Assembly (NCBI GenBank): GCA_963704615.1
Contig: OY969923.1
Span: 372,001 to 436,000, forward strand
Length of the DNA: 64,000 nucleotides
Source: Bog-756 sp963704615
GTDB taxonomy: Bacteria; Actinomycetota; Acidimicrobiia; Acidimicrobiales; RAAP-2
Direction of reading: 5' to 3'
Shown: in pieces, positions 50,123 through 58,348 of the stretch
Layout: every line of letters starts with the position of its first letter
How positions within the stretch are numbered: position 1 is the stretch's first letter
Notes under the pieces: generated by a model
Told to the model about the DNA's origin: nothing
The model's input: the letters and a program-made list of their open reading frames with translations, nothing else
The model's database searches: none
Position numbers and translations under genes: made by a program

Positions 50123-51528
50123 GGCGCTTCGGATTTCACCGGGGTGTGATGGTGGCGAGCAGGTCCCAGTTGGGCTTCCCTGCGTATAGAAGTGACCGGA
50201 TTCGGTAATTCCGGAAGCTGGTGAATCCGAATGCTGCTCGCTTCACCCTCTTGATCAAGTTGTTCACTGCCTCCGTCGGTCCGTTGCTCACGTGGGCGGT
50301 GTGCCAGGCGGCGATCTGGTGCTTCCACCGGGTAAGAGTCCGTCCGAGGGAGCGGGCCTCGATCGGGTAGTCCTTGTCCTGGAGGTCACGACCGAGTTGG
50401 GTCACCCATTGCAGAGCGAGGTCGGGATCACCGTGGGCGTAGAGCTCACGCACTGCCTCCTTGGCCTGCCACACGGTGGCTACGTCGCCGTGGGGATCGC
50501 CGGCTCGCAGGAGGCCCACCAGCTTCTCTCGTCCCTTGACGTCCAGACGCTCCTCGGCCTTGGTCAGAAGCCGTCGGCACCGGTAGAGAGGGTCGGACTT
50601 CCGACCGCGATGACCGAGCGTGTCGTTCTGGACCCGGCGTCGGCACTCGTCGAGCTTGGTGTTGGCCAGCTTGACGAGGTGGAACGGATCGGCCACCTGT
50701 GTGGCGTCGGGCAGCATGAGGGTGAAGACGCGCCGATAGGGACCAGACAGATCCAGAGTGGCGAAGCGCACTTCGTCGCACCAGGGCTTCCCCTGCTCGG
50801 CCAGCCAGGCCATGGGCCCAGCACTGGAGCGGCCCGGGACCACATCGAGGAGCTGGCCACGACCGACGTCGACGATCTGGGTCGAGAACTCCTGGCGGTG
50901 GAACGGGCCGAGCCGGACCATCAACACCTCGTCCAGACCGAGTGCCTCCACCTCCCCGAAGCGGTCCAGATCATCGTCGACCAAGGCGGTGCCGTAGGCG
51001 ATGATGGTGTCGTTGACGGTGTGCCAGTCGCATCCGAGCTCGATGGCCACCTCGTTGACACTGCGGGCGTAGCGGCCGACCTGTTCGGTGACCCACCGAC
51101 CGGCCCGGTCGCTCATGGCCATGCGGGCTGCCCCGATGCGGTTGTTCTCCTCGGTCCAGCTGCCCATCGAACAGGTCTTCTCGAGACAGGACCAGCGGCG
51201 CTTGTGCCACACCAGCCTGGTCGGACGGCCGAAGCACGGGAGATCGACCAGCACCACCACGGGCCGTTCCTTCACCCGGGCGATCACCCCGCACCGTTCA
51301 CACCCGGTACGTGCGACCCGAGTCTCGACGTGGACCCGGAGCATCTCGTCGGCCACGTCCATCACGCCGAGGACGTTCATTTCCGGCAAGCCCACCAACA
51401 GCTCGCACATGCGCGTAGGGTCTGACTCCACAGGGGCTCTCCAGTCTGAAGGCGTTGAACACCGTCAGATTGGCAGGGCCCCTGCTACGCGCCAGGGATA
51501 CCTACACCCCGCTTAGATCCGAAGCGCC
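50123..51528 (-). mobile_element. ISL3-family insertion sequence, copy 2
   Basis: A 1406-bp element with the same inverted repeats as copy 1. Its left 3 bp were used as part of the copy 1 target. The host bases that once flanked it (TCACCTTT, now left of copy 1, and AGTTTTCT at 51529-51536) do not match, so its original target duplication is lost. Confidence 0.93.
50136..51431 (-). CDS. ISL3-family transposase (copy 2)
   Basis: A 431-residue transposase, identical in translation to that of copy 3. It has the same zinc-binding cysteines, HTH and DDE positions as copy 1 and appears intact. The antisense strand also carries a long open frame caused by GC-rich codons; it is not a gene. Confidence 0.95.
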   Translation of the reverse strand: MESDPTRMCELLVGLPEMNVLGVMDVADEMLRVHVETRVARTGCERCGVIARVKERPVVVLVDLPCFGRPTRLVWHKRRWSCLEKTCSMGSWTEENNRIGAARMAMSDRAGRWVTEQVGRYARSVNEVAIELGCDWHTVNDTIIAYGTALVDDDLDRFGEVEALGLDEVLMVRLGPFHRQEFSTQIVDVGRGQLLDVVPGRSSAGPMAWLAEQGKPWCDEVRFATLDLSGPYRRVFTLMLPDATQVADPFHLVKLANTKLDECRRRVQNDTLGHRGRKSDPLYRCRRLLTKAEERLDVKGREKLVGLLRAGDPHGDVATVWQAKEAVRELYAHGDPDLALQWVTQLGRDLQDKDYPIEARSLGRTLTRWKHQIAAWHTAHVSNGPTEAVNNLIKRVKRAAFGFTSFRNYRIRSLLYAGKPNWDLLATITPR

Positions 51529-53277
51529 AGTTTTCTTTTTTAAGAGTCGAGAAAGAGAATGGCCCTCTTCCACATAGCCCCACAGCTGTTCATATTCTCC
51601 AACATCGAGAAGAGTAATGGGCCGCACCTTCGAAGCTTTGAGGCTCTCCACCTTCATTGGATCCATTTGCTCACGTAACTTCGCCCACAGAAGGGGAGAT
51701 TGAAAGAGCGTCGCACTTGTCACGATGATGGGCCATATTCGTTGCACTTCGTCAATTGACACATCTGGTATTTGAGCGTGCTTCTGCAGAAGTGCGCTTA
51801 TGCTGACTCCCAGTTGGTCAATCTTCTTTGCAATCAATACAAACAGTTCTCGAGAAGCAGTGTCCGAATCTCCGCTCGAAACTAGCTCTGCAGAGATCCG
51901 TCGAGCATGTACTTCGACAAGGACAAGGTCTTGCCCTTCCAATATGAGAATATCGCTGGTCTTCTTGCCTCCTTCACGGCCATATGATTGCTCGGGAAAT
52001 AACTGATAGCGACTCCGACAAGTCGGAACCTCCAGTGCGAACTCGGCGACCTTGAGGCAATAGCGCTCAGTCAGCTTTCCATTCAGCTCCAAATATGCCC
52101 GGCCGTTGCCGCCGCTGGATCCGAGTTCGGAGTTCTTCTCGTCGAGGGCCTGCGCTGCAGCGAGCTGTCGATAGTGAAAACCTTCTCCTAACCAACTCGT
52201 CATGAACGTGTCAGATAGCAAGATGAGGCGGCCATCTGCCGTCCTTAAAAAGGGCGTTCGCTTGAATGGACGAATATCAAACATCGTCTCGTAGGTACTT
52301 CTCGATAGGGGAAGCACTTCTCGGAATTCCCTCGCCGTCGAGGAGAAGATCGCCATCGCTGCCTCATAGCGAGTGTCAAGCCCGAATGCGGTCAGCACCC
52401 CCGCAACTTCCTCCACCGGAATGGGGGATACGGCGTCACCACTCCAGGCCCGGCTGAGAGACGCGAAAGCCAGGCCGATCTTGGATTGCTCTTCGAAGCT
52501 AAGGTCGTAGAGATCAGCGAACCATGTATCTATCGGGCAACGCTCCCTGTATGAAACAAAGTCCGGGTCAGTTGTTGCAAGCATGAAGAGCTCCTCGGCT
52601 CGGCCAATTTCGTTGGCGAGGCGTAGCCGGGTCTCAGTTCCCATGCTCTGAAAGGAAAGCGCCAGAAAGGCATCGGCATTCGGAGCCTCTGACGCCCGAC
52701 GTGTTACCAATTCGTTCAGCACAGACGTCGCCCCGAGCACGAGGGAGCGGAATAGAGAGCCGTCTTGGTCTTCCAGCCAATTCGTGCGTTCGTCCTGACT
52801 CTCTTGGAGAACGATCGAGAGCAGCCCTGTAATTGCGAGAGGATCGAAGACCTGCCATCGTTCGGTGCTCGGTACATAGTTGGTGATTCTTCGAGCGATG
52901 TCGCCATCGCCATAGAAGTGTTGAGCAATCTCAACTTGAGATTTGGGGTAGGGGCGAGTCCGTTCGACTATCTGGAGCAGTCTGGCGAGCCCGAGAAGTG
53001 TGGGTTCAGTGGGCAGGATCCGGGCAATGTTCCGGAGATGGGATTCGGTAGCTGGTACCAGGCCGAGGTCGTGTTCGTTGATGCTATGAACATTCTGATC
53101 GGACCATCCAAGCGCAGGAACTGCGAGTGTCGGTGGTAGCAGCAGCGGTTGAGGACGAGGCGTGAAACGCCCGGTGGATCGTTCTCCTGAGCGCGCGAGG
53201 CGGTTTTTGTTCGTGCGGGACTTCTTGCTGGGGGTTCCCTTTCGCCCTTTCCTCTTATCCCCTCGCCCTTGCGACAT
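51502..53277 (-). CDS. PD-(D/E)XK-like nuclease-domain protein, C-terminus truncated by IS copy 2
   Basis: 583 native residues plus eight (GASDLSGV) read from the IS end before a stop. The N-terminus is very basic (KRKGRKGTPSKKSRTNKN). The middle is helical and unrecognised. Around residues 440-460 the sequence KTSDILILEGQDLVLVEVHA has the Asp...Glu-x-(His in place of Lys) pattern of restriction-like nucleases. AT-richer composition and its position between two IS copies mark it as accessory, perhaps a defence gene. The natural C-terminus is missing, so activity is uncertain. ATG 53277 is 38 nt from IS copy 3. Confidence 0.65.
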   Translation of the reverse strand: MSQGRGDKRKGRKGTPSKKSRTNKNRLARSGERSTGRFTPRPQPLLLPPTLAVPALGWSDQNVHSINEHDLGLVPATESHLRNIARILPTEPTLLGLARLLQIVERTRPYPKSQVEIAQHFYGDGDIARRITNYVPSTERWQVFDPLAITGLLSIVLQESQDERTNWLEDQDGSLFRSLVLGATSVLNELVTRRASEAPNADAFLALSFQSMGTETRLRLANEIGRAEELFMLATTDPDFVSYRERCPIDTWFADLYDLSFEEQSKIGLAFASLSRAWSGDAVSPIPVEEVAGVLTAFGLDTRYEAAMAIFSSTAREFREVLPLSRSTYETMFDIRPFKRTPFLRTADGRLILLSDTFMTSWLGEGFHYRQLAAAQALDEKNSELGSSGGNGRAYLELNGKLTERYCLKVAEFALEVPTCRSRYQLFPEQSYGREGGKKTSDILILEGQDLVLVEVHARRISAELVSSGDSDTASRELFVLIAKKIDQLGVSISALLQKHAQIPDVSIDEVQRIWPIIVTSATLFQSPLLWAKLREQMDPMKVESLKASKVRPITLLDVGEYEQLWGYVEEGHSLSRLLKKKTGASDLSGV

Positions 53278-53315
53278 TTATGCGCTCCCGTCGCCGATCT
53301 GGGGCACAGATTAGG

Positions 53316-54721
53316 GGCGCTTCGGATTTCACCGGGGTGTGATGGTGGCGAGCAGGTCCCAGTTGGGCTTCCCTGCGTATAGAAGTGACCGGATTCGGTA
53401 ATTCCGGAAGCTGGTGAATCCGAATGCTGCTCGCTTCACCCTCTTGATCAAGTTGTTCACTGCCTCCGTCGGTCCGTTGCTCACGTGGGCGGTGTGCCAG
53501 GCGGCGATCTGGTGCTTCCACCGGGTAAGAGTCCGTCCGAGGGAGCGGGCCTCGATCGGGTAGTCCTTGTCCTGGAGGTCACGACCGAGTTGGGTCACCC
53601 ATTGCAGAGCGAGGTCGGGATCACCGTGGGCGTAGAGCTCACGCACTGCCTCCTTGGCCTGCCACACGGTGGCTACGTCGCCGTGGGGATCGCCGGCTCG
53701 CAGGAGGCCCACCAGCTTCTCTCGTCCCTTGACGTCCAGACGCTCCTCGGCCTTGGTCAGAAGCCGTCGGCACCGGTAGAGAGGGTCGGACTTCCGACCG
53801 CGATGACCGAGCGTGTCGTTCTGGACCCGGCGTCGGCACTCGTCGAGCTTGGTGTTGGCCAGCTTGACGAGGTGGAACGGATCGGCCACCTGTGTGGCGT
53901 CGGGCAGCATGAGGGTGAAGACGCGCCGATAGGGACCAGACAGATCCAGAGTGGCGAAGCGCACTTCGTCGCACCAGGGCTTCCCCTGCTCGGCCAGCCA
54001 GGCCATGGGCCCAGCACTGGAGCGGCCCGGGACCACATCGAGGAGCTGGCCACGACCGACGTCGACGATCTGGGTCGAGAACTCCTGGCGGTGGAACGGG
54101 CCGAGCCGGACCATCAACACCTCGTCCAGACCGAGTGCCTCCACCTCCCCGAAGCGGTCCAGATCATCGTCGACCAAGGCGGTGCCGTAGGCGATGATGG
54201 TGTCGTTGACGGTGTGCCAGTCGCATCCGAGCTCGATGGCCACCTCGTTGACACTGCGGGCGTAGCGGCCGACCTGTTCGGTGACCCACCGACCGGCCCG
54301 GTCGCTCATGGCCATGCGGGCTGCCCCGATGCGGTTGTTCTCCTCGGTCCAGCTGCCCATCGAACAGGTCTTCTCGAGACAGGACCAGCGGCGCTTGTGC
54401 CACACCAGCCTGGTCGGACGGCCGAAGCACGGGAGATCGACCAGCACCACCACGGGCCGTTCCTTCACCCGGGCGATCACCCCGCACCGTTCACACCCGG
54501 TACGTGCGACCCGAGTCTCGACGTGGACCCGGAGCATCTCGTCGGCCACGTCCATCACGCCGAGGACGTTCATTTCCGGCAAGCCCACCAACAGCTCGCA
54601 CATGCGCGTAGGGTCTGACTCCACAGGGGCTCTCCAGTCTGAAGGCGTTGAACACCGTCAGATTGGCAGGGCCCCTGCTACGCGCCAGGGATACCTACAC
54701 CCCGCTTAGATCCGAAGCGCC
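53316..54721 (-). mobile_element. ISL3-family insertion sequence, copy 3
   Basis: A 1406-bp element with the same termini as copies 1 and 2. Flanking 8-mers AGATTAGG (left) and ACCAATCC (right) differ, so it has no target duplication. This suggests an IS-mediated deletion or recombination joined unrelated flanks here. Confidence 0.93.
53329..54624 (-). CDS. ISL3-family transposase (copy 3)
   Basis: A 431-residue transposase with translation identical to that of copy 2, including the zinc-binding cysteines, HTH and DDE residues. The identity implies very recent spread or gene conversion among the copies. Confidence 0.95.
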   Translation of the reverse strand: MESDPTRMCELLVGLPEMNVLGVMDVADEMLRVHVETRVARTGCERCGVIARVKERPVVVLVDLPCFGRPTRLVWHKRRWSCLEKTCSMGSWTEENNRIGAARMAMSDRAGRWVTEQVGRYARSVNEVAIELGCDWHTVNDTIIAYGTALVDDDLDRFGEVEALGLDEVLMVRLGPFHRQEFSTQIVDVGRGQLLDVVPGRSSAGPMAWLAEQGKPWCDEVRFATLDLSGPYRRVFTLMLPDATQVADPFHLVKLANTKLDECRRRVQNDTLGHRGRKSDPLYRCRRLLTKAEERLDVKGREKLVGLLRAGDPHGDVATVWQAKEAVRELYAHGDPDLALQWVTQLGRDLQDKDYPIEARSLGRTLTRWKHQIAAWHTAHVSNGPTEAVNNLIKRVKRAAFGFTSFRNYRIRSLLYAGKPNWDLLATITPR

Positions 54722-55234
54722 ACCAATCCACCATTCCGTTCCCTCGGACGGCAGGGGCGCGATTCTGGCCCTCTCGATGGCGAAGAGGTCAGAATCCACT
54801 GCCTCGCCTTGCAGCAGAGCCTGGGCCACCAGGATTCCCTCCTCCAGACGGGTTGCCCTTTGACCCAGGTCTGCACCCATGGCTCGAAACTGGTCCTCGC
54901 CGCCGCCAAGGCCGGTTTGGACAATGAAGGGTCCTGACGAGATGGCAGCCAGAGTCCCGATCTGCTCAGCCAGTAACACGGGATGCCACAAGGGGACGAG
55001 GAACAGGCAGCCGATCGGACGGGCTGTCCATTCAGCGAGAAGGCGACCGAGCATCGGTACGTTCTGCACATAACCTGCCGGACCGGTGGAGTGGTGGTCT
55101 CCGAGCGTCAATGTGTCGAGGCCGGCCCGATCGGCGGCCCGCGCCTGGCTGAGCACCGTCTGTGGTCCGGCCCTCTGGCCGCCAGGTCCATCGGTCGAGA
55201 AGGCGGTTCCAATGGATATGCCGACGCGCATCAT
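54695..55234 (-). pseudogene. Luciferase-like (LLM) flavin monooxygenase, C-terminus cut by IS copy 3
   Basis: About 171 native residues of a bacterial luciferase-like F420/FMN-dependent oxidoreductase: VGISIGTAFSTDGP, ARAADRAGLDTLTLGDHH, RPIGCLFLVPLWHPVLLAEQ and GGGEDQFRAMG. Full-length members have about 280-330 residues. The frame runs into IS copy 3 at 54721 and ends with the IS-encoded tail GASDLSGV. The missing C-terminal half is not elsewhere in the window. Confidence 0.82.
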
Positions 55235-55337
55235 CCTTGAGGTCTACCCCACAAGCTGGAGCGGACGCATTGATGTCACTGTGCCGGCTGTCGCAAGGGT
55301 GTCTTCCCCCGTGGAGGGCAGAACGAAGGTGGGCCTG

Positions 55338-55640
55338 TCAGAACAGGTCCGCCACCTCGGGGTCGATATAACGGTGAATATCCATGCTGGCGAGTTCAAG
55401 CTCGCCGAGACTGTTGCCAAATGCCGCGAAATGTGGGGTGCCAAAGTGCTCAGTGAGCGCCTCCTGCGAATCCCACTCCTCGAAGATCCGGAACCGACCT
55501 CGGACGTCTGGGTCTGCCCACAGCCCATACGAGCGGCACCCCGGCTCCTTCAGCGACTCGGTCGACACGGTGCGAGCGAGCTCCACCATGCGGTCGTGGG
55601 ACGAGGGGCCGACAACCATGATTCCGGAAACGATGATCAT
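55338..55640 (-). CDS. Antibiotic-biosynthesis-monooxygenase (ABM) domain protein
   Basis: A 100-residue ABM/YgiN-type protein with a ferredoxin-like dimeric barrel: MIIVSGIMVVGPSSHDRMVELARTV, EPGCRSYGLWADP, FRIFEEWDSQEALTEHFGTPHFAAF. The EEW...H..T.HF pattern is diagnostic. Such proteins act as cofactor-free oxygenases or quinol oxidoreductases. It lies about 100 nt after the start of the truncated LLM gene, on the same strand, so the two may once have formed an operon. Confidence 0.9.
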   Translation of the reverse strand: MIIVSGIMVVGPSSHDRMVELARTVSTESLKEPGCRSYGLWADPDVRGRFRIFEEWDSQEALTEHFGTPHFAAFGNSLGELELASMDIHRYIDPEVADLF

Positions 55641-55715
55641 GCCCGACTCTAGGGCGACGACGCCCTTTCATGTGGCACAGCCCGCCTTTTGCCTACCCGT
55701 TGGAGACGTCAGATA

Positions 55716-55738
55716 CCTTCAGCTGGAGGAGCTGAGGG
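55716..55738. terminator. CTTCAGCT/AGCTGAGG hairpin
   Basis: CCTTCAGCT-GGAGG-AGCTGAGGG forms a 9-bp stem with one G-T pair. It lies between the divergent ABM and anchored-protein genes, so termination is not obviously its job. It is another member of the CTCAG/CTGAG hairpin family. Confidence 0.4.
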
Positions 55739-55864
55739 ACCTTGAGCCGGGGTCGCATGGAGCCATGACCTAACCGTGGCCGGCTCACAGAGACCATTAG
55801 ACGCGATCTGTATTGGTGGCGGTCGCCATGGCCAGGCACAATGGGGGCAGGAGGTGGTCAGAAT

Positions 55865-56227
55865 ATGAAACGCAAACGTCTGGTCTTTGTTGTTCTTGGG
55901 GCAGGTGCACTGGGATATGGATTGGCACGACGGGCAAAGGCCGCCAGGGAACGCTCCATGAGCGTGACCGCTGCCGGGTCAATGGGAGGCTCCCTTGGGG
56001 TCGTGGAGGTCGAGACCGGAGATGTCGATGCTGCCGGCAATCTCGTCGTCGATGACCTGGTCATGGCGGTGGACAGCGATGGAAAGATCGTGGCCACAGA
56101 CGAGACCGTCGCTGTCATCACGCCAGAGGGTGACACTGTCATCGACGAAAAACTGTCGGTGGTGGGAGACGACGGCGAGCTCCACACCGTCCAAGAAGAC
56201 ATCTCCGTCACGGAGCTCGACGAGTAA
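55865..56227 (+). CDS. Small membrane-anchored hypothetical protein
   Basis: A 120-residue protein from ATG 55865, preceded by GGAGG. Residues 6-20 (LVFVVLGAGALGYGL) form a short membrane segment with basic residues on both sides. The rest is a repetitive acidic, beta-prone domain with VETGDVDAAGNLVVDDLVMAVD-type repeats. No family is recognised. It could be a cell-envelope protein. Confidence 0.65.
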   Translation: MKRKRLVFVVLGAGALGYGLARRAKAARERSMSVTAAGSMGGSLGVVEVETGDVDAAGNLVVDDLVMAVDSDGKIVATDETVAVITPEGDTVIDEKLSVVGDDGELHTVQEDISVTELDE

Positions 56228-56497
56228 GGCTCCGAAGCTCTCACTGTCGGGACGTGTGACCGGAACTCAGACCGAAGTAAAAATTGCGGTGAAGGCATTG
56301 GTCGGCAGGGCCGAAATGCTTGATCGCATGGGTTCAGGTCGTTAGTGCACGTACATCTCGATGGGACGCCGGAACTGTCGTTGTCGAAACCGCACTCAGC
56401 TTCATCGGTTGAGTCCTCGGCTGCTGGCTCCAGAATCCTTTCGCATCTTTTGCCGCCGGCTGATGCGCCGGAGCTCACTTGGGTGCCAAGGAGAGGG

Positions 56498-57049
56498 TCA
56501 GGTGTCTGCTTCCTGCCGGTCGTGTTGCGCCGTCGGACGCTGTATCGCGTGGGAATGACTACTGTTCCCGAGTGACGTGATCTGCCGCACGTTCGACTGC
56601 GCGCAAGTCGCGTTCTCCGTCCAGCCTTCGTCTGCGCGACGTAGCCGTTCGCTCATTTCGGCGAGCATGAGCTCCATCACGGGAGGGACAAGGAAATGGG
56701 AGCTTCGGAACTCCTTTAACGAGGCCACGAGAAGCTCCATGTCGGTATTGGAGACCACGGTTGCGGTCCGCACACCCCGGTTGAGAAGTGCCACCTCGCC
56801 AAAAAAGGATCCGGGACCGACGACATCGAGCTCGACACCCTCCCGCCACACTGTGGCCGTTCCTTGGATGATCACGAAGAACTCGGTGCCCGGCTCACTG
56901 GCGACAGTGAGGACGCTCCCAGCCACGACGCGGAGGTTCGTCGTCAGCGATGCGATTCGCCGCAATTCGCGGTCGGTGCACCGAGAAAATATGGGCACAT
57001 TCTTGAGAGACCGTGCCCGCGGGCTGTTTACGAAACGTTGTTTGAACAA
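56498..57049 (-). CDS. Cyclic-nucleotide-binding protein downstream of a nucleotide cyclase
   Basis: A 183-residue protein whose first 130 residues are a cNMP-binding domain: SLKNVPIFSRCTDRELRRIASL, FFVIIQGTATVWREGVELDVVGPGSFFGEVALL...RTATV, the phosphate-binding cassette. The C-terminal 45 residues are low complexity and hydrophilic, with no HTH. TTG 57049 follows GAGGACGG and lies 11 nt after the cyclase stop, so synthesis and sensing of the nucleotide are probably co-expressed. Confidence 0.87.
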   Translation of the reverse strand: MFKQRFVNSPRARSLKNVPIFSRCTDRELRRIASLTTNLRVVAGSVLTVASEPGTEFFVIIQGTATVWREGVELDVVGPGSFFGEVALLNRGVRTATVVSNTDMELLVASLKEFRSSHFLVPPVMELMLAEMSERLRRADEGWTENATCAQSNVRQITSLGNSSHSHAIQRPTAQHDRQEADT

Positions 57050-57060
57050 GGCCGTCCTCC

Positions 57061-57981
57061 TCAGGTCAAGCAGCGCTCAGTGCGCGTTGCCATGGGCTCG
57101 CAGATGCTGATCGATGAATCATGTCGAGAGGGGAGATCGGCATCGTGTGGGGATTGCGTCGACGATGCCACGTGATCTCGCGTCGGGTTCCAGACGACTT
57201 CAAAGGTCTCCCGTGGCTCGGGAAGGCCCTTGAGCTCGAATGGGCCCAGGGCTCGGTAGGGGTACTGTGCTCGCCGCCCAGCCACTTCCTTGACGATCCG
57301 GGTTGCCAGGATCTCTCCGCTGGAGGCGCAAGCGCATAGGCGGGCCGCCTCGATCACTGGTTCTCCGAAGTAGTCGGATCCCTCCCGGGTCACCTCGCCA
57401 CCACTCAATCCGATGCGCAGTCCCAACGGGTGGTCGCCAGCGCGGTTGTCGATGTCCACGCCCCGCTGCATGCCGACGGCACATGTCAATGCGGCTGAAG
57501 CCGTCGGGAACACGGCCATGGTGCCGTCCCCGAGACGCTTCACCTCCGTACCACCGGTGCCCGTGATGGCTTGATGCAGAGTGAAGAAGTGCCGCCGTCG
57601 GAGGGCGTCAGCGGATTCCGGCCCAATCCGATTGGCCGTTCGTGTCCAGTCAACGATGTCAGAGAACAGCAGGGTCACATTCTCCGGGACGGGGCCCCCT
57701 CGGAGATGGCCTTCGGTCTGTACGTCGCTTAGGAGCGCGATTCGTAGGGCTTCCGCCAAGGCGTCGAAAAGAGCGTCGACGCCGGGCCCAGGGACGCGGC
57801 TGGGGGGACTGCCCGCGTCCACTGGGGCCGGATTGGCGCCGATCAGGCCGAGCCCGCTCCCGCCAACTGCGAGTGTCCGCTCCGCCACTGGCGGACGCTC
57901 ATTGGCGGACTCATGGCCTGAGACCGCGGTGACCGAGGCGTCCCGACGATTGCTGCCGTTACCCAATTCAAGCCTGTTCAT
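57061..57981 (-). CDS. Class III adenylate/guanylate cyclase
   Basis: A 306-residue protein from ATG 57981, preceded by AGGAGGAACG. After a disordered N-terminus (about 1-95), the cyclase homology domain shows LLFSDIVDWTR (first metal Asp), EVKRLGDGTMAVF (second Asp), LGLRIGLSGGEV and ARLCACASSGEIL. FELKGLPEP at the end is usual in bacterial class III enzymes. It makes cAMP or cGMP; the base specificity is not evident. It precedes a cNMP-binding gene on the same strand. Confidence 0.92.
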   Translation of the reverse strand: MNRLELGNGSNRRDASVTAVSGHESANERPPVAERTLAVGGSGLGLIGANPAPVDAGSPPSRVPGPGVDALFDALAEALRIALLSDVQTEGHLRGGPVPENVTLLFSDIVDWTRTANRIGPESADALRRRHFFTLHQAITGTGGTEVKRLGDGTMAVFPTASAALTCAVGMQRGVDIDNRAGDHPLGLRIGLSGGEVTREGSDYFGEPVIEAARLCACASSGEILATRIVKEVAGRRAQYPYRALGPFELKGLPEPRETFEVVWNPTRDHVASSTQSPHDADLPSRHDSSISICEPMATRTERCLT

Positions 57982-58348
57982 GGTCGTTCCTCCTGGTCCC
58001 GGCACCGAGACGGGCACCTCACCGTCACGCTTTGGTCAAAACCATTGATGACACCGTCCGGTTGTGAATCACTTGTGGGCCGGTTGTGTACGGCGAGTTG
58101 CGGGTCATCAGTCCTTGGACGCTGGATCGTCGCCCAGCACGGCAGGGATCGGATGCTCCCCCTTCGACTCGACCGGCCGGCGTCGCTCGCCAGTCGACGG
58201 AGGTGCCGGCTTCCTCTGGATCAGAGGCGGAGCCATCCCAGCGATATCTACCGTGGAGGTCGTGTCCCGGGGGGCTGTAGGCCAGGCCGAGGTGTCGACG
58301 CGCCTGTCGCTGTAGGTGATACCTGTCCTCGCTGAGGACCCCTTCGGG
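57982..58348. other. Intergenic region without a supported gene
   Basis: About 365 nt between the SARP-like gene stop and the cyclase start, which must contain the cyclase promoter. Only the hairpin at 58325-58339 stands out. Confidence 0.5.
58325..58339 (-). terminator. GTCCTC/GAGGAC hairpin after the SARP-like gene
   Basis: A 6-bp stem with a GCT loop, 10 nt past the stop of the leftward 1168-codon regulator gene. It contains the CCTC...GAGG core seen in other hairpins of this window. No U-tract is present. Confidence 0.45.

Larger units (their letters stand above)
48707..50125. repeat. 8-bp target-site duplication CCTTTGGC around IS copy 1
   Basis: CCTTTGGC occurs at 48707-48714 immediately left of copy 1 and at 50118-50125 immediately right. 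The final GGC of the right copy is also the first three bases of IS copy 2. An 8-bp duplication is normal for ISL3-family elements. Confidence 0.9.
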
